From the NCBI RefSeq assembly GCF_010723575.1, contig NZ_BLKZ01000001.1, positions 5,394,001-5,458,000 on the forward strand: 64,000 nt of DNA, read 5' to 3'. Positions within the stretch are counted from its first letter, which is position 1. Each line of letters begins with the position of its first letter. Source of the stretch: Mycobacterium bourgelatii (GTDB lineage: Bacteria > Actinomycetota > Actinomycetes > Mycobacteriales > Mycobacteriaceae). A program made the position numbers and the translations under genes. The notes below the pieces were generated by a model. It worked only from the letters and a program-made list of their open reading frames with translations, was not told the DNA's origin and searched no databases. This document shows, piece by piece, positions 63,542 to 64,000 of the stretch.

Positions 63542-64000
63542 TTACAGCGCAGCCTCGGTAGCGGCCCCCGCTGGCGCCGGGGCGTCGTAGAACCGTCGCG
63601 CCAGATTGGCATCGGTAGACTCCCGCGGCTCCCAGGGGGCGATCCACGGTCCGGTGCCCTCCGACTGGTCCAGAATTCCGCCTTCCAGCCAGAGATAGCG
63701 ATCGTCCAAGACATCGTTGGCCAGCCGAACGTCCTGGCTGTCGGTGTTGGACCACAACCCGCGGAACAGTTCCTCGACCCGCAAAGTCGCTTGCGCACAG
63801 AACAATTCGGCTAGCTCGTAAGCTTGCTTGCCGATGGCGGGATCGGCGGCCCGTTGCGCCTCGGCCCGCACGCACGCCGCCGCCATCGCGAACAGTTCGG
63901 CACCGATGTCCACGATGCGTCCCAAGAATCCCTGCTTCTGCTCCAAATTGGCTTGCCAGCGCGCCATTCCGTAGAACGTGTTGCGGGCCAGCTTGCGGCT
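63542..64000 (-). CDS. fadE10: Acyl-CoA dehydrogenase FadE10, C-terminal part (runs off right edge)
   Basis: Only the last ~152 codons are inside the window. Reading in from base 64000, the frame SRKLARNTFYGMARWQANLEQ continues to GAATEAAL and stops. It resembles the C-terminal extension of the large FadE10 dehydrogenases (Rv0873, 650 aa), which have an extra helical domain after the flavin-binding core. Position next to Rv0875c agrees. The catalytic Glu and FAD sites lie beyond the edge. Confidence 0.72.
   Translation of the reverse strand, partial: SRKLARNTFYGMARWQANLEQKQGFLGRIVDIGAELFAMAAACVRAEAQRAADPAIGKQAYELAELFCAQATLRVEELFRGLWSNTDSQDVRLANDVLDDRYLWLEGGILDQSEGTGPWIAPWEPRESTDANLARRFYDAPAPAGAATEAAL

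Overview
The window is chromosomal DNA of a slow-growing, non-tuberculosis mycobacterium. The GC content is high. PE, PPE, PE_PGRS and PPE-MPTR genes are present. The backbone is, gene for gene, the Mycobacterium tuberculosis H37Rv block Rv0914c to Rv0873 in inverted orientation. Assignments to Rv genes rest on recognition of protein sequence and gene order from memory, not on a search. I cannot name the species.

Layout. 1-3.6 kb: a truncated ferredoxin-reductase-like gene, a divergent PucR-type regulator, a lone PPE-SVP gene preceded by what looks like a PE remnant, and a STAS-domain protein. 3.7-11.4 kb: glycogen debranching enzyme, then Rv0914c (thiolase-like), Rv0913c (carotenoid oxygenase), an extra VOC gene, Rv0912, Rv0911 and the Rv0910/Rv0909 toxin-antitoxin pair. 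11.4-20.6 kb: a giant PPE-MPTR gene (about 3,050 codons if repaired) between Rv0909 and ctpE. It carries a nearly perfect in-frame tandem duplication and is split by a one-base deletion in a C-run. 20.9-28.3 kb: ctpE, Rv0907, Rv0906 and echA6 as one operon, divergent from accD3. 28.3-38.2 kb: an accessory island between accD3 and prrA, with TetR/FAD-monooxygenase, PE_PGRS, PPE, and TetR/KstD-like flavoprotein. 38.3-45.6 kb: prrA-prrB, arfC-arfB-arfA (OmpATb operon), Rv0898c, Rv0897c and gltA2. 45.6-51.1 kb: a gene-poor stretch with a direct repeat, a 13E12-type HNH gene, pdxH, citA, and a membrane fatty acid hydroxylase with its TetR gene. 51.2-64 kb: Rv0887c, fprB, Rv0885, serC, sepH, Rv0882-Rv0880, Rv0879c, an SRPBCC gene, Rv0877, Rv0876c, Rv0875c, a glutathionyl-hydroquinone-reductase-like gene, and the 3' end of fadE10 running off the right edge.

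How the genes work together. Lipid and redox metabolism dominates: EchA6 and AccD3, the thiolase/carotenoid-oxygenase pair, FadE10, the FprB reductase next to an AurF-like diiron oxygenase, and two citrate synthases facing central carbon flow. PrrAB and the ArfABC acid/ammonia operon are signalling and envelope functions. The accessory additions relative to H37Rv are mostly PE/PPE genes and small regulator-plus-oxidoreductase cassettes. The most interesting regulatory signal is a motif shared by the PE_PGRS, PPE and TetR/flavoprotein promoters of the accD3-prrA island. The PE_PGRS and PPE promoters are near-twins (TTGACG, 17 bp, TATNNT), which suggests the island is one small regulon. No tRNA, rRNA, CRISPR array or insertion sequence was seen.
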